Shown: positions 1 to 8,072 of the stretch, one piece after another | How the letters are laid out: every line of letters starts with the position of its first letter | Numbering within the stretch: position 1 is the first letter of the stretch | DNA from: Cellulosimicrobium cellulans | Lineage (GTDB): Bacteria > Actinomycetota > Actinomycetes > Actinomycetales > Cellulomonadaceae | DNA length: 64,000 nt | Direction of reading: 5' to 3' | Assembly (NCBI RefSeq): GCF_007679345.1 | Contig: NZ_VEGH01000004.1 | Location: 124,001 to 188,000, forward strand | The notes under the pieces: generated by a model | The model's input: the letters and a program-made list of their open reading frames with translations, nothing else | Told to the model about the DNA's origin: nothing | Databases searched by the model: none | Program-made: the position numbers and the translations under genes

Positions 1-313
1 GGCGCAGCCGCAGGCCGAACGAGATGTTCTGCGCCACGGACATGTGCGGGTAGAGGGCGTAGTTCTGGAACACCATCGACACGTCCCGGTCCTTGGGGTG
101 CACGTCGTTCACCCGCCGGCCGTCGACCAGGACGTCCCCGGCCGTGACGTCCTCGAGCCCCGCGAGCATCCGGAGCAGCGTGGACTTGCCGCACCCGGAC
201 GGGCCGATGAGCACGACGAACTCGCGGTCCTCGATCGTGAGGGAGACGTCGTCCACGGCGAGCGTGCTGGTGCCGTAGACCTTCGAGACGTGGGACAGCT
301 CGATCGTGGGCAT
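1..313 (-). CDS. Carbohydrate ABC transporter ATPase (MsmK/UgpC type), partial
   Basis: N-terminal 104 residues of a sugar ABC transporter ATPase; the rest lies beyond the left window edge. Visible are the Walker A motif GPSGCGKST at about residues 37-45 and the Q-loop segment MVFQNYALYPHMSV at about 80-93, both typical of the MalK/MsmK/UgpC subfamily. The protein starts MPTIELSHVSKVYG from an ATG at 313-311. The gene is last in the minus-strand run that begins with the binding protein at 5539, so it probably energises the permeases at 2315-4212. It begins 10 bases after the upstream membrane-protein gene ends, which suggests co-transcription. MsmK-type ATPases can serve several importers; nothing here shows whether this one is dedicated. 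Confidence 0.92.
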   Translation of the reverse strand, partial: MPTIELSHVSKVYGTSTLAVDDVSLTIEDREFVVLIGPSGCGKSTLLRMLAGLEDVTAGDVLVDGRRVNDVHPKDRDVSMVFQNYALYPHMSVAQNISFGLRLR

Positions 314-323
314 GGTGCTCCGT

Positions 324-1304
324 TCAGGAGGGGCCGCTCGCGGCGCCGGCGCGTCGGGTCGGGGCGGCGAGGGCGGTGGGTCTGGTGGGGGCGGCGACGG
401 GGACCACGGCGGGGCTGGTGAGGGCGGCCGGGGCGGACGGTGGGTCGGGGGCCGTGCGGGCGGTCGCGGCGAGGAGGCAGACGCCGGTGGTGGCCGCCAC
501 CAGGGTCGCGGCGAGCGTCGGCGTCCGGCCGGTCGCCCCGCCGGTGGCGAGGACGACGGCCGCGGCGGCGGTCGACGCGGCGGCGAGCGACGCCGCCCAC
601 CAGGCGAGGGCGTCCCGCGGGGGGAGGGAGGGGCCCGCTCGCCGTGGGTCGGCGGTCTGCCGGCCGCGCGCGAGCCTGCCCGCATACCGCGCGCCGAGCG
701 CGAGCACGGCGGTGGCGAGCGCCACGGTGAGCGCGCCGGTGAGCACCGCGGCCAGCAGGGCGGTGCCGCGCTGCGCCTCCTCCCACCCGGCGAGCAGCGC
801 GTGCAGGTCGGCGGCGGTGAGCGAGCCCGCGTAGGCGACCGTCCACCGCTCGCCGCCGACGAGCAGGGCAAGACCGTCGCCGGCGAGCACCAGCGCGTCG
901 CGGTCGCCGGGCGCGGGGACGGACGCGGCCTCGGCCGCGCGGTCGACCACGAGGGCGTGGGCGTCGGTGGCCAGCACGACGTCGTCCGCGACGAGCGCGC
1001 CGTCGGCGACGAGCGCCCGGTCGGCCAGCACCGCGCCGCGCGTCGCCGCCGCGCCGTCGGCGCCCGCCGTGCCGTCGGCCAGCGCCGTGCCGTCGGCCGG
1101 CGCCGTGCCGTCCGCGACCACCCGGGCGTCCGCGATGCCCGCCACGAGCGGCGCGATCCCGGTGGCCGCCTCGGCGGTGCGGGTGCCCGTGCCGGCGACG
1201 ACGACGGCGAGGTCGAGCGCCGCCACCACGAGCAGGACGGCCACCCATGCGCGCGGCATCCCGGTGAGCAGGGTGGCGAGGCGGCGGCGCGGTGCGGCGG
1301 GCAC
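324..1304 (-). CDS. Hypothetical Ala-rich membrane protein
   Basis: Predicted 326-residue protein, start GTG at 1304. One N-terminal membrane segment (WVAVLLVVAALDLAVVVAG) is followed by an Ala/Asp-rich, probably extracytoplasmic stretch of about 130 residues. Further hydrophobic segments follow (LLAAVLTGALTVALATAVLAL, then two near residues 235-275), and an Ala/Pro/Thr-rich cytoplasmic tail closes the protein. I recognise no enzyme motif. It sits between the DUF1861-type gene (4-base gap) and the ATPase (10-base gap), so it is very likely part of the sugar-uptake operon. A sensor, anchor or accessory role is a guess from location only. Confidence 0.7.
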   Translation of the reverse strand: MPAAPRRRLATLLTGMPRAWVAVLLVVAALDLAVVVAGTGTRTAEAATGIAPLVAGIADARVVADGTAPADGTALADGTAGADGAAATRGAVLADRALVADGALVADDVVLATDAHALVVDRAAEAASVPAPGDRDALVLAGDGLALLVGGERWTVAYAGSLTAADLHALLAGWEEAQRGTALLAAVLTGALTVALATAVLALGARYAGRLARGRQTADPRRAGPSLPPRDALAWWAASLAAASTAAAAVVLATGGATGRTPTLAATLVAATTGVCLLAATARTAPDPPSAPAALTSPAVVPVAAPTRPTALAAPTRRAGAASGPS

Positions 1305-1308
1305 GGGC

Positions 1309-2253
1309 CTACACCCCGCCCAGCGTGGCGTGCACCGGGCCGAGGTCGACCTCGTACGCCTCGGCGTCGCCGACCCCGCAGTAGACGGTCACCCCGCCGT
1401 CGCGGGCGACCAGTGCCCCCGGGAACACCACGTCGACCAGGTCCGGGCGCTTCGCGGGGCCCGCGGGCAGGTCGCGCCGCTCGAACAGCATCCGGGGAAC
1501 CGTGTGCCGGGCGGTGAGCGGGTCGAGCGTCCAGGCGATCGGGTAGTAGTGCCGGTGCCCGGCGTCGTCGAACCGCGCGAGGTGGCCGAGCAGACCCAGG
1601 GTGCCGTCCGGCAGCGGCGTGGCCTGGTTGACCCCGCCCCACTCGGCGGGCAGGAACAGGTGCTCGAGCCGCGGCGCCGCGTCGACGTCGGCGACCGTGA
1701 GGTCGGCGAGCGACGGGACCACGGTGACGCCGATCCGCCCGCGCCCGTCCGCGCCGCCCTGCGGGCGGGTGAGCACGGCGAGCCGCCCGTCGGGAAGGTC
1801 CGCGAACCGGAGGTCCTTCATCCCCCAGGGCCCGGTGAACGCGGGCTCCGGGCGGGCCGGGTCCGCGAGCCGCAGCACGACGGTCCGGTACCGGAGCGCC
1901 GGCGAGCCGTCCGGGAGCGCGGCCTCGACGACCTCGACCCCGCCGAGGTGGGTGACGCCGCGGTGGTCGAAGGTGAACGGGTCCTGCAGCGCGGGCCGCG
2001 CCGCGCCCGGCACCGGTGTCCAGACCCCGGCGTCGTCCCGCGCGAACAGGACGGTCTCGGAACGCTCGTCGGCGCGGTCCTCCACGCGTCCGGCCAGCAG
2101 CAGGGTGCCGTCCGGCGCGGCGAACGGGGCGGACACGTTGTACACGTCGCGGTCGCCGACGCCGGCGAACCGCAGGCGGCGGATGGCGGTGGGCGTCGCG
2201 CCGGACGCGCGGTGCGTGGCGAGCAGGTCGTCGACCCGGGCGGTCGTGGTCAT
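1309..2253 (-). CDS. DUF1861 / mannoside phosphorylase-like beta-propeller protein
   Basis: Predicted 314-residue protein, ATG at 2253. The sequence is a run of short beta-propeller-like units with Asp-rich turns. Telling segments are NVSAPFAAPDGTLLLAGRVE, LQDPFTFDHRGVTHLGGVEV, GPWGMKDLRFADLPDG and DLVDVVFPGALV. These match what I know of the DUF1861 family, which is related to GH130-like phosphorylases and to the Leishmania mannosyltransferase/phosphorylases (GT108). The family relation is from memory; a phosphorylase or mannosyl-transfer role is inferred. A clear GH130 gene at 7009 and mannose-phosphate enzymes at 8073 and 11072 support a mannoside role. The gene follows the MalG-type permease after a 61-base gap. 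Confidence 0.72.
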   Translation of the reverse strand: MTTTARVDDLLATHRASGATPTAIRRLRFAGVGDRDVYNVSAPFAAPDGTLLLAGRVEDRADERSETVLFARDDAGVWTPVPGAARPALQDPFTFDHRGVTHLGGVEVVEAALPDGSPALRYRTVVLRLADPARPEPAFTGPWGMKDLRFADLPDGRLAVLTRPQGGADGRGRIGVTVVPSLADLTVADVDAAPRLEHLFLPAEWGGVNQATPLPDGTLGLLGHLARFDDAGHRHYYPIAWTLDPLTARHTVPRMLFERRDLPAGPAKRPDLVDVVFPGALVARDGGVTVYCGVGDAEAYEVDLGPVHATLGGV

Positions 2254-2314
2254 CGTCGGTCCTCGCTGTCGTCGGGTGGGGCAGGTGCGGCCGCCAGGGC
2301 GGCCGGGTGGGCGG

Positions 2315-3229
2315 TCACCGGACCGCCTCGGAGGCGCGGGAGGGCACGAAGTACCGCTGCATCGTGAAGAACAGGACGAGCATCGGGATCACGGACAACG
2401 TGGTGGCCGCCATGAGCAGCGGCCAGTCGGTCTCGAACTGGCCCCGGAACATCGTCAGCCCGACCTGGACGGTGAACTTCTCGACGTCGTTGAGGTAGAT
2501 CAGCGGCCCGAGGAACGCGTTCCAGGTGCCCATGAACGACGTGACGGCGATGGTGACCACGGCCGGCTTGGACATCGGCACGAAGACCCGCCACAGGATC
2601 GCCCACCAGCCCGCGCCGTTGAGGTAGGCGGCCTCGGCGAAGTCGCGCGGGATGGAGCGGAAGAACTGGAACAGGAAGAACACGTGCACCGCCTGCCCGC
2701 CGAGCGCGGGCAGGATCAGCGGCCAGTACGTGTTGATCAGCTGCACGCCGAGGGTCTCGCCGACCTCGGCCCAGAAGATGTACCCGGGCACGATCGTGAT
2801 CTCGCCCGGCAGCATGATCGTGATGAGCAGGAACAGGAACAGCGGCTTCTTCCCGCGGAAGTCGAACCGGGCGAAGCCGTAGGCGACGACGATCGACACC
2901 AGCACCTCGCCGGCCATCACGGCGGTCGTGTACAGCGCGGTGTTGAGGAAGAACCGCGCGAACGGCAGCGCCTCGAACACCTCGCGGTAGTGCTGCCACT
3001 GCGGGTCGGTCGGGATCCACTGCGGCGGGATCGCGAACACGTCCCCGTCGGCCTTGAGCGACGTGGTGATCATCCAGGCGAAGGGCAGCAGCATGGACAG
3101 CGCGACCAGGGACAGGGCCAGGTGCTTGGCGACCGAGCGGTGCCACGTCCGCCGGCGCTGCTCGCGGCGGCGGGCTGCGGCGGTCGCGAGCACGCGGTCG
3201 CGGTCGGGGGCGGGGGCCGTGGCGGTCAT
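2315..3229 (-). CDS. Carbohydrate ABC transporter permease (MalG type)
   Basis: 304-residue inner-membrane permease with six expected membrane helices, a short cytoplasmic N-terminus (MTATAPAPDRDRV), and the EAA loop FAEAAYLNGAGWWAILW that docks on the ATPase. A conserved DPQWQHYREVFEALPF segment near residue 75 is typical of MalG/UgpE subunits. ATG at 3229 was chosen because it overlaps the TGA of the upstream permease as ATGA (3226-3229), which implies translational coupling. It pairs with the MalF-type subunit at 3226-4212 and with the binding protein at 4289-5539. Confidence 0.95.
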   Translation of the reverse strand: MTATAPAPDRDRVLATAAARRREQRRRTWHRSVAKHLALSLVALSMLLPFAWMITTSLKADGDVFAIPPQWIPTDPQWQHYREVFEALPFARFFLNTALYTTAVMAGEVLVSIVVAYGFARFDFRGKKPLFLFLLITIMLPGEITIVPGYIFWAEVGETLGVQLINTYWPLILPALGGQAVHVFFLFQFFRSIPRDFAEAAYLNGAGWWAILWRVFVPMSKPAVVTIAVTSFMGTWNAFLGPLIYLNDVEKFTVQVGLTMFRGQFETDWPLLMAATTLSVIPMLVLFFTMQRYFVPSRASEAVR

Positions 3230-4212
3230 CGCTCCTCGTTCCCGCGGGAGAAGGTCCAGAAGTCGCTGAAGCGGAAGACGAGCCCGGTCACCGCGAGCAC
3301 GATGACGAGGAACACCCAGGACATCGCCGAGGCGTAGCCCATCCGGAAGTGCTCGAACGCCGTGCGGTAGATGTGCAGCATCAGGAAGTTCCCCTCGCCG
3401 CCCGCCCCGCCGAGGACGTAGGCGTCGTTGAACTTCTTGAACGCGCCGATGATCCCCATGACGAGGTTGTAGAACAGGATCGGGCGCATGAGCGGCAGGG
3501 TCACGAACCACAGCCGCGCCCACCACCCGGCGCCCTGGAGGGTGGCCGCCTCGCCCAGGTCCCGCGGCACCTCGTTGAGGGCGACGAGGTACGTGAGCAT
3601 CCCGCCGCCCGCGCCCCACAGCGCGACCATCGTGTACGACGGCAGCACCCAGGCCGGGTCGGTGAGCCACCCCGGGCCCTGGACGCCGACCGCCGCCAGC
3701 GCGCCGTTGACCAGGCCCGCGGCGGGGTCGAGGACCCAGCGCCAGATGAGCCCGACGGCCACGCCGGAGACGACGGCGGGCAGGTAGTAGATGGTCCGGT
3801 AGAGGCTCAGGCCGCGGATATTCGAGTTCAGGACCATGGCGACGGAGAGGGCGGCCGCCATGCCGAGCGGGACCGAGACCACGCCGAACCGCACCGTGAC
3901 CCACAGCGACCTCCAGAACTGGGCGTCGCGGGCGAGCTCGGTGAAGTTGCCGAGGCCGCGCCAGGTCGGGCTGCCGATGACCGGCCAGTCGGTCAGGCTC
4001 ATGACGAGGGACATCACCATCGGCACGAGCGCGAACAGCGCGAACGACACGAACCACGGCGCGATGTAGAGGTAGGCGGGGCTGCGTCTCCGGCGCCGTG
4101 GCGCGGCGGCTGCGAGCTCGGCCGCGCGGGTCGCGCGCTCCTCCGGGGTGCGCGCCGCGCACGGCGGGCCGGTCGGTGCGTCCGTGAGCGCGTGGGGACG
4201 GGGATCGGGCAC
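3226..4212 (-). CDS. Carbohydrate ABC transporter permease (MalF type)
   Basis: 328-residue permease, GTG at 4212. The cytoplasmic N-terminus ends in an arginine cluster (APRRRRRSP), followed by the first helix (AYLYIAPWFVSFALFALVP). The SLTDWPVIGSPTWRGLGNFTE segment is a hallmark of MalF/UgpA subunits, and the EAA loop is LGEAATLQGAGWWARLW. The protein lacks the long periplasmic insertion of E. coli MalF, as usual for actinobacterial sugar importers. It lies 76 bases downstream of the binding-protein gene, with a small hairpin between them. Confidence 0.95.
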   Translation of the reverse strand: MPDPRPHALTDAPTGPPCAARTPEERATRAAELAAAAPRRRRRSPAYLYIAPWFVSFALFALVPMVMSLVMSLTDWPVIGSPTWRGLGNFTELARDAQFWRSLWVTVRFGVVSVPLGMAAALSVAMVLNSNIRGLSLYRTIYYLPAVVSGVAVGLIWRWVLDPAAGLVNGALAAVGVQGPGWLTDPAWVLPSYTMVALWGAGGGMLTYLVALNEVPRDLGEAATLQGAGWWARLWFVTLPLMRPILFYNLVMGIIGAFKKFNDAYVLGGAGGEGNFLMLHIYRTAFEHFRMGYASAMSWVFLVIVLAVTGLVFRFSDFWTFSRGNEER

Positions 4213-4255
4213 GGGGTCCTCCGGGTCGTCCGGGGTCGTCCGGTGGGCGGTGCGG

Positions 4256-4280
4256 CCGGGGCAGCACGCGGCCGCCCCGG
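4256..4280 (-). terminator. Small hairpin between binding-protein and permease genes
   Basis: Seven-base GC arms (CCGGGGC at 4256-4262 and GCCCCGG at 4274-4280) around an 11-base loop, in the gap between the binding-protein stop and the MalF-type start. No T-run follows. Its position suits an mRNA-stabilising or partial-termination hairpin that would raise binding protein over permeases. This is inference. Confidence 0.35.
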
Positions 4281-4288
4281 GCGCCGGC

Positions 4289-5539
4289 TCAGCGGTCGAC
4301 CACCTCGCGCATCTTGGCGGCGGTGGCGGCGGCCAGGTCGGCCAGGTCCCCGACGCCCCGGCCGTCGCCGTCCGAGAGGATCGGGCCCTCGAGCTGCTCC
4401 CAGATGACGGAGCCGAGCTCGTTCTGCTGCGGCTGGTTGTGGAACCCGCGGGCGATCTCGGCGGAGCGGGTGACCACGTCGACGGCGTAGGCCTTCTGCG
4501 GGTTCACGTCCGCGATGTCACCGACCCGCGAGGACACCGGCGCGGGGATCTTCCAGTCGAACATCGCGTGCGTGAGGTCGGTGAGGGCCACCAGGCCCGC
4601 CTCGGTGTCGGTGACCGTGGCGGACAGCACGGTGGAGGCGGTCCAGTTGAAGGTCACGTGGTCGACGCTGCCCGCGGGCATGACCGCCATGCCGACCTCG
4701 AACGGGTGCCCGGACTCGGCGACCTTGCGCTCGATGTCGTCCGCGGCGCCGCCGACCATCATCGCGACGGTCCCGTCGACGAACGCGGACTCCACGCCGC
4801 GGGACTGCGCCAGCGACTGCGGCATCGTCGTGGTCGCGTCGTTGGCGATCGCGTGCGCCAGCTCGAGCCCCGCGACGGTCTCGGCCGAGTCGACCACCAC
4901 CTCGCCGTCGGCGGTCACGTAGTCGCCGCCCTCGCCCCAGGCGAACAGCGCGACGGGCGGCGTGCCGGTCGTCGCGTAGCCGTACCGCGTGCCGTCGGTC
5001 AGTGCGCGGGCGACCTCCCGGAACTCGGTCCACGTCCAGGTGCCGTCGGGCTCGGCCACGTCGGCCTCGGCGAACCGGTCGGCGTTGTAGTAGACGACGT
5101 ACGGCTGACCGATCCACGGCAGCCCGTACAGGGCCCCGCCGACCGTGGCGGGGTCGAGCGAGCCGGGCAGGTAGTCGTCGAGGTCGATCGCGTCCTCGAC
5201 CCGGCCCGTGAGGTCGGTCAGGGTGCCGTTGTCGGCATAGGCGGGGACGTACTCCTGCGACAGCCAGAACAGGTCGGGCGCCTGGCGGCCGGCGATCATC
5301 GTCTGCAGCTTGGTGTAGTACTCGCCTCCCGGGATCACCATCTGCTCCAGGCGGTAGACGTCCTGGGCGTCGTTGAGCCCGTCCAGGATCGCGTCGAGCT
5401 CGTCGGCCTCGGTCTCGTTCGCCCAGGTCGCGACGGTGAACGTCGGCGGGCCGTCCTCGGCCTCGGCGTCCCCGCCGCAGGCGGCGAGCGGCAGCACGAG
5501 GGCGAGGGCGGCGACGGCGGTCGGCAGTCGGTGGCGCAT
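4289..5539 (-). CDS. Extracellular sugar-binding lipoprotein (family 1)
   Basis: 416-residue substrate-binding protein of a carbohydrate ABC importer, ATG at 5539. The N-terminus is a lipoprotein signal, MRHRLPTAVAALALVLPLAAC, with the lipobox LAAC at 18-21 and Cys21 as the lipid anchor. The mature part shows family-1 features: FTVATWANETEADELDAILD, QTMIAGRQAPDLFWLSQEY and GLPWIGQPYVVYYNADRF. It is the first gene of the minus-strand operon and is preceded by a good promoter with an operator over the expected transcription start. A mannoside ligand is inferred from neighbours only. Confidence 0.94.
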   Translation of the reverse strand: MRHRLPTAVAALALVLPLAACGGDAEAEDGPPTFTVATWANETEADELDAILDGLNDAQDVYRLEQMVIPGGEYYTKLQTMIAGRQAPDLFWLSQEYVPAYADNGTLTDLTGRVEDAIDLDDYLPGSLDPATVGGALYGLPWIGQPYVVYYNADRFAEADVAEPDGTWTWTEFREVARALTDGTRYGYATTGTPPVALFAWGEGGDYVTADGEVVVDSAETVAGLELAHAIANDATTTMPQSLAQSRGVESAFVDGTVAMMVGGAADDIERKVAESGHPFEVGMAVMPAGSVDHVTFNWTASTVLSATVTDTEAGLVALTDLTHAMFDWKIPAPVSSRVGDIADVNPQKAYAVDVVTRSAEIARGFHNQPQQNELGSVIWEQLEGPILSDGDGRGVGDLADLAAATAAKMREVVDR

Positions 5540-5666
5540 GCGGTCTCCTCATCGATCCGCGCGGCGGTGCGCGGAGGGCACGGTGGGCGGGCGGGACGCT
5601 CGCGACCGCTCGGCGACGAGGGGTGCGGGCGTCCCGGGATGCGTGCGGCTGAGGGACGTGCTCCGG

Positions 5667-5682
5667 TTCAAACCGGTTCGAA
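5667..5682. promoter_or_regulatory. LacI-type operator 1 (AACCGGTT core), uptake-operon side
   Basis: Near-perfect 16-base palindrome TTCAAACCGGTTCGAA. It covers the position where the minus-strand transcript should start, just downstream of the -10 box at 5684-5689. CCGG-centred palindromes are usual for LacI-family repressors, and a LacI gene lies next door. A second copy is at 5779-5794. Confidence 0.8.
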
Positions 5683-5683
5683 G

Positions 5684-5714
5684 ATGCTACTCACGGCGCG
5701 CTCCGGGCTGTCAA
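5684..5714 (-). promoter_or_regulatory. Promoter of the sugar-uptake operon
   Basis: Read on the minus strand: a perfect -35 box TTGACA (5714-5709), a 19-base spacer, and a -10 box TAGCAT (5689-5684). The expected start near 5677 falls inside operator 1. The 5' leader to the binding-protein ATG is about 140 bases. Confidence 0.6.
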
Positions 5715-5746
5715 GGCCGACCACCGACCATGTGCAAAATCAGGGC

Positions 5747-5776
5747 TTGACGCCGCATCGACGTCCTTGCTTCGAT
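5747..5776 (+). promoter_or_regulatory. Probable promoter of the lacI-type gene
   Basis: A -35 box TTGACG (5747-5752), an 18-base spacer and a -10-like TTCGAT (5771-5776). The expected start near 5783 falls inside operator 2, so the repressor likely controls its own gene. The -10 match is weak. Confidence 0.45.
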
Positions 5777-5778
5777 CG

Positions 5779-5794
5779 TCTGAACCGGTTTGGA
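5779..5794. promoter_or_regulatory. LacI-type operator 2 (AACCGGTT core), regulator side
   Basis: Palindrome TCTGAACCGGTTTGGA with the same GAACCGGTTTG core as operator 1; the two centres are 112 bp apart. It lies just upstream of the ribosome-binding site of the LacI-family gene and suits autoregulation. Confidence 0.75.
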
Positions 5795-5807
5795 GAAGGG
5801 GGTGCAG

Positions 5808-6851
5808 ATGCCCGAGCACGGGCCGTCACGGCGACCGACGATCGCCGACGTCGCCGCGCTGTCCGGGACGTCCAAGGGCACCGTCTCGTTCGTCCTCAAC
5901 GACCGCCCGGGCGTCGCCTCCGCCACCCGGCGGCGCGTCCTGGACGCCATCGACGAGCTGGGCTTCCGGCCGAGCGGGGTGGCCCGCGCCCTCTCCGGGG
6001 CGCGGGCGGACGCGGTCGGGCTGGTCCTGGCGCGCAGCCCGGAGACCCTGCGGTCCGACTCGTTCTTCGCGTCGTTCATCGCCGGGCTCGAGCAGGGGCT
6101 CTCCGCCGAGGGCAGCGCGGTCCTCCTGCGGTTCGTCGGGGACGAGCGTGCCGAGGAGGCGGCTCACCGCGCGCTCGCGGAGCGGGGCCGCGTCGACGGG
6201 GTCGTCGTCGCCGACCTCCGCGTCGCCGACCACCGGATCGCGCTGCTGACCGAGCTCGGGCTGCCCGCCGTCACGCTCAACCGACCGGACGTGCCGTCGC
6301 CGTTCCCGGCGGTGCGACACGACGACGCCGCGGCCGTCCAGCAGGTCGTCGCCCACCTGGTCGCCCTCGGGCACCGGCGCGTCGGGCACGTCGGCGGGCC
6401 GCTGCGGTACCTGCACGCCCGGCACCGGCGGGACGCCTGGCGCGCCGCGCTGCGCGGCCACGGCCTCGAGCCCGGGCCGGACCTGGAGGCGGACTTCAGC
6501 GCGCGGGGCGGGGCCGAGGCGACGCACGCCCTGCTCGACCGGGGACCGGAGGAGCGGCCCACCGCGATCGTCTACGGCAACGACACCATGGCGGTCGCCG
6601 GGACCGTGGTCGCCCAGGCGCGCGGGCTGGCGCTGCCCCGGGACCTGTCGGTGGTCGGGTTCGACGACGCCGAGCTGTCCGCGCACGTCCGCCCCGCGCT
6701 CACCACGGTCCGCACGGACCCGTACGCCTGGGGCGCGGTCGCGGCCCGCACGCTGCTCGACGTGGTGCGCGGGCGGCCGGTGCCCGCCGACGTCGTGCTC
6801 GACCCGCCGCGGCTGGTGGTGCGGGACTCCACCGCCCCGGTGGCCGGCTGA
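5808..6851 (+). CDS. LacI-family transcriptional regulator
   Basis: 347-residue repressor. The helix-turn-helix and hinge lie at the N-terminus (RPTIADVAALSGTSKGTVSF, then RRRVLDAIDELGFRPSGVAR), followed by a periplasmic-binding-protein-like sensor domain ending GYD-like (LPRDLSVVGFDDAELSAHV). ATG at 5808 was chosen over an in-frame TTG at 5790 because the purine-rich GGAGAAGGGGG lies just ahead of it. The gene diverges from the uptake operon, and both start regions carry the same palindrome, so it very likely represses the operon and itself until a sugar ligand binds. Confidence 0.93.
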   Translation: MPEHGPSRRPTIADVAALSGTSKGTVSFVLNDRPGVASATRRRVLDAIDELGFRPSGVARALSGARADAVGLVLARSPETLRSDSFFASFIAGLEQGLSAEGSAVLLRFVGDERAEEAAHRALAERGRVDGVVVADLRVADHRIALLTELGLPAVTLNRPDVPSPFPAVRHDDAAAVQQVVAHLVALGHRRVGHVGGPLRYLHARHRRDAWRAALRGHGLEPGPDLEADFSARGGAEATHALLDRGPEERPTAIVYGNDTMAVAGTVVAQARGLALPRDLSVVGFDDAELSAHVRPALTTVRTDPYAWGAVAARTLLDVVRGRPVPADVVLDPPRLVVRDSTAPVAG

Positions 6852-7008
6852 GCCGCCGCGTCCCGCACACGTCCCCGCCCACCTCCGCACCGCCGACCCG
6901 ACCTGCTCGCCCGACCCGCCCCGTCCGCCCGACCTGCCTCCCGGCCCTCCGCCGGGCCGACTCTCCTCAGCCGCACCCCGCCGACGCTTCCCGTCACCGA
7001 GGAGAACC

Positions 7009-8070
7009 GTGACCGACCCCGTCCCGTACGCGCTGACCCGACTGCGCACCCTCATGGCCCCCGACCCCGACGACCCGCACGAGGCCGAGGGCGTGCTGAA
7101 CCCCGCCTCCGGGCGCGGTCCCGACGGCGAGCTGTACCTGCTGCCGAGGCTCGTCGCCGCGGGCAACGTCTCCCGGGTCGGCCTCGCCCGCGTGCTGGTC
7201 GCGGGCGGCGAGCCGGTGGGCGTCGAGCGGCAGGGGGTGGTGCTCGAGCCCAGGGAGCGCTGGGAGCGCGGCGCGCGGAACGCAGGCACGGAGGACCCCC
7301 GGTCCACCTGGCTGCCGGAGCTCGGGCTGCACGTCATGACCTACGTGGCCTACGGCCCGCTCGGCCCACGCACGGCGCTCGCGGTGTCCGACGACCTGCG
7401 GCGCTGGCGGCGGCTCGGGCCGCTGCTGTTCCGGTACGACCCCGGCCTCGACGTCGACCTCAACCTGTACCCGACGAAGGACGCCGTGCTGCTCCCCGAG
7501 GTCGTCCCGGGTCCCGGCGGGGAACCCTGCTACGCCCTGCTGCACCGCCCCACGTGGGACCTCGGGCTGGTCCGGCCCGGGGAGCGGGTGTGGCCGCCCG
7601 CCGCCGTCACCGATCCGCGGCCGTCGATCTGGATCTCGTACGCCCCGGCCGCCGCGGTGCACGCCGACGTGGCGGCGCTGGCGGTGCAGCACGGCGCGCG
7701 CGAGGTGGCGCGGCCGGAGCGGACCTGGGAGGAGCTGAAGATCGGTGCCGGACCTGCGCCGTTCCGGGTCCCCGAGGGCTGGCTGCTGCTGCACCACGGC
7801 GTGACGGGCGAGATCACCGACCCGTGGTCGACGGACAACGCGGTCCGGTACTGCGCCGGGGCCATGCTGCTCGACCCCGCGGACCCGTCGCGGGTCCTCG
7901 CGCGGTCGGACGAGCCGCTCCTGGAGCCCGAGACCGCCGACGAGCGGCACGGCACGGTGGCGGACGTGGTGTTCCCGACGGCCGTCGAGCAGATCGAGGG
8001 CCGGACCTTCGTGTTCTACGGCATGGCCGACGCCCGGATCGGCGTCGCCCGGCTCGACCGGAGGGCGTGA
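7009..8070 (+). CDS. GH130 family beta-mannoside phosphorylase-like protein
   Basis: 353-residue five-bladed beta-propeller enzyme. GH130 landmarks are LNPASGRGPDGELYLLPRL (about 30-48), the catalytic-acid segment GTEDPR with Asp96, LKIGAGPAPFRVPEGWLLLHH, YCAGAMLLDPADPSRVLAR and VVFPTAV. Known members phosphorolyse beta-mannosides and release alpha-mannose-1-phosphate, or hydrolyse beta-1,2-mannosides. GTG at 7009 follows a strong GAGGAGAACC site. The next genes encode mannose-6-phosphate isomerase and, after the GH13 gene, phosphomannomutase, exactly the enzymes needed to bring mannose-1-phosphate into glycolysis. The linkage specificity cannot be read here. Confidence 0.88.
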   Translation: MTDPVPYALTRLRTLMAPDPDDPHEAEGVLNPASGRGPDGELYLLPRLVAAGNVSRVGLARVLVAGGEPVGVERQGVVLEPRERWERGARNAGTEDPRSTWLPELGLHVMTYVAYGPLGPRTALAVSDDLRRWRRLGPLLFRYDPGLDVDLNLYPTKDAVLLPEVVPGPGGEPCYALLHRPTWDLGLVRPGERVWPPAAVTDPRPSIWISYAPAAAVHADVAALAVQHGAREVARPERTWEELKIGAGPAPFRVPEGWLLLHHGVTGEITDPWSTDNAVRYCAGAMLLDPADPSRVLARSDEPLLEPETADERHGTVADVVFPTAVEQIEGRTFVFYGMADARIGVARLDRRA

Positions 8071-8072
8071 CC

